Positions 6,079 to 7,038 of a stretch of 7,038 bases of DNA are shown one piece after another (positions within the stretch are counted from its first letter, which is position 1; every line of letters begins with the position of its first letter). Both the position numbers and the translations under genes were made by a program. The notes under the pieces were generated by a model, which saw only the letters and a program-made list of their open reading frames with translations, ran no database searches and was not told the DNA's origin. The stretch covers positions 1 to 7,038 of the forward strand of contig CATPCA010000296.1 of the NCBI GenBank assembly GCA_955652545.1. The letters are read 5' to 3'. The stretch is from Candidatus Dormiibacterota bacterium. GTDB lineage: Bacteria > Chloroflexota > Dormibacteria > UBA8260.

Positions 6079-6540
6079 ATGGAGACGACGTCAGCGCTGC
6101 CCGACTTCGACCTGGAGCTTAGCGGGGGGAACCGATTGCGCCGCGACGACCTGCTCGGACGCCGCACCGTCCTCTATTTCTATCCCAAGGACGACACCCC
6201 CGGCTGCACGATCGAAGGGCGCGAATTCACCGCCCTGCTCGACGACTTCCGGGCTCTGGGGATCGACGTCTATGGTGTCTCCCCCGATTCGGCCGAGAGC
6301 CACGACAGGTTCACCGCGAAGTGCGAGCTCGGCATCCCGCTCATCAGCGACCCGGACCACGTGCTCATCGGTGCGCTCGACGCCTGGGTGGACAAGTCGA
6401 TGTACGGGCGGACGTACAAGGGCGTCGAGCGCAGCACTTTCCTGGTCGGGGACGCGGCTGAGATCGAGAAGGAGTGGCGCGCGGTCAAGGCCGCCGGACA
6501 CGCCGCCGCGGTTCTCGAGGCGGCCACCCCTGCCGCGTAG
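6079..6540 (+). CDS. bcp: Thioredoxin-dependent peroxiredoxin, PrxQ/Bcp family
   Basis: The 153-residue protein matches the PrxQ/Bcp group of thiol peroxidases, which reduce hydrogen peroxide and organic hydroperoxides using thioredoxin. The active site YPKDDTPGC (35-43) carries the P-x-x-x-T-x-x-C signature, with T40 and peroxidatic C43. R118 in ERSTFLVG is the conserved arginine. GIDVYGVSPDS (61-71) and ISDPD (89-93) are family landmarks. Many Bcp proteins have a resolving cysteine five residues after the peroxidatic one; here that position is R48. The only other cysteine is C82 in AKCELGIPLISD, a region where another PrxQ subgroup carries its resolving cysteine. The enzyme could be a two-cysteine type using C82, or one-cysteine. 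The start follows the ribosome binding site at 6066-6072. The ArsA-like gene overlaps or immediately follows it on the same strand. Confidence 0.93.
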   Translation: METTSALPDFDLELSGGNRLRRDDLLGRRTVLYFYPKDDTPGCTIEGREFTALLDDFRALGIDVYGVSPDSAESHDRFTAKCELGIPLISDPDHVLIGALDAWVDKSMYGRTYKGVERSTFLVGDAAEIEKEWRAVKAAGHAAAVLEAATPAA

Positions 6541-7038
6541 ACGCCGCGCCGCCAGCTCCGCTCCCGGCAGGCTCGACGCGCTGCTCGCCAGGCGGATCAT
6601 CTTCGTCGCCGGCAAGGGCGGGACCGGGAAGACAACCGTCGCCGCGGCCATCGCGCTGCTCGCAGCCAGGGCGGGCAAGCAGGTGCTCGGGGTTGAGGTC
6701 GAGCCCAAGGGCGACCTTGCGACCGCGCTGGGGTCGAAGGGGACGAGCTTCAAACCCGAGCTCGCCCAGCCCAACATCAGCTTTCTGGCGCTTCACGCCG
6801 AGGAGTCGTTCCAGGAGTACCTGCACACGTTTTTCAAGGTGCCGAGGTTGGCCCGCGCCACGCCGCTCGGCAAGGTCTTCGACTTCATCGCCACAGCCGT
6901 CCCCGGTCCGCGCGACATGCTCGTCGTCGGCAAGGTGGCATTCGAGGAGCGCAGGCGCGACAACGACGGCTCACCGACGTGGGACCTGATCGTGGTGGAC
7001 TGCAGTGCCACCGGCCACGTGCTCGCCCAGCTGAACGC
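6530..7038 (+). CDS. ArsA/Get3-family ATPase, N-terminal part (3' end outside window; start uncertain)
   Basis: The frame reads IIFVAGKGGTGKTTVAAAI from 6596: a deviant Walker A (KGGxGKT) typical of the ArsA/Get3 branch of SIMIBI ATPases. VEVEPKGDLATALG follows, then VPGPRDMLVVGKVAFEERRR, matching the family's PG-x-x-E-x-x-x-x-GK-x-x-x-E region. DLIVVDCSATGHVLAQL near the window end corresponds to the DAPATGH-type switch segment. Bacterial members act as dimeric ATPases; actinobacteria often encode two in tandem (Rv3679/Rv3680), so a partner may lie downstream. The frame has no ATG, GTG or TTG before the Walker A. I place the start tentatively at CTG 6530, nine bases after GAGG, overlapping bcp by 11 bases and giving a basic leader before LDALLARR. 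CTG 6581 is the main alternative. A sequencing frameshift is also possible. Family membership is secure; the start is not. Confidence 0.85.
   Translation, partial: MPRRRRAASSAPGRLDALLARRIIFVAGKGGTGKTTVAAAIALLAARAGKQVLGVEVEPKGDLATALGSKGTSFKPELAQPNISFLALHAEESFQEYLHTFFKVPRLARATPLGKVFDFIATAVPGPRDMLVVGKVAFEERRRDNDGSPTWDLIVVDCSATGHVLAQLN

Noticed and set aside
6091..6777. A 228-codon minus-strand frame across bcp and the ArsA-like gene
   Set aside because: Antisense to a clear peroxiredoxin and a clear P-loop ATPase, with no domain of its own.
6474..6989. Plus-strand 171-codon frame overlapping the ArsA-like gene
   Set aside because: It is R/S/P-rich low-complexity sequence; the KGGTGKT-containing frame is the real one.

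Overview
The window is a high-GC stretch with tightly packed genes and strong G/C preference at third codon positions. It looks like a chromosomal housekeeping region from an actinobacterium. Supporting signs are a GlnA of the adenylylation-type class, a small split-barrel protein of the F420/PPOX (Rv1155-like) group, a YcaQ-type DNA glycosylase relative, and an ArsA/Get3-like ATPase of the kind common in Actinomycetota. A lineage such as Acidimicrobiia is possible, but I cannot confirm it from sequence alone. I see no insertion sequence, CRISPR array, tRNA, rRNA or phage gene, and no gene-free stretch longer than about 170 bases.

Layout: (1) 2-1012, plus strand: the C-terminal two thirds of glutamine synthetase (glnA). 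(2) 1013-1180: a spacer holding a strong imperfect hairpin and a second, competing long-range inverted repeat. (3) 1181-2314, plus: a YcaQ/AlkX-like winged-helix DNA glycosylase. (4) 2332-2742 and 2751-4631, both minus: a probable two-gene unit, dxs followed after 8 bp by a TTG-started PPOX/F420-type oxidoreductase. (5) 4632-4716: a short divergent promoter region. (6) 4717-5517, plus: a SirB1-like transglutaminase-fold protein with a helical, TPR-like tail. (7) 5530-5976, minus: an unrecognised protein with three membrane segments. (8) 5977-6078: a second divergent region with a promoter-like hexamer and a small dyad. (9) 6079-6540, plus: a PrxQ/Bcp peroxiredoxin. (10) From about 6530 to the window end, plus: the N-terminal half of an ArsA/Get3-family ATPase with no conventional start codon.

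The genes do not form one pathway. They cover nitrogen assimilation (glnA), interstrand-crosslink or alkylation repair (YcaQ-like), isoprenoid precursor synthesis (dxs), peroxide detoxification (Bcp) and a membrane- or client-handling ATPase (ArsA-like). Two pairs look co-transcribed: dxs with the PPOX gene, and bcp with the ArsA-like gene. I found no convincing new multi-gene system. The best leads are the competing RNA structures after glnA, the missing start codon of the ArsA-like gene, the displaced second cysteine of the peroxiredoxin, and promoter hexamers placed so close to start codons that they suggest leaderless transcripts.
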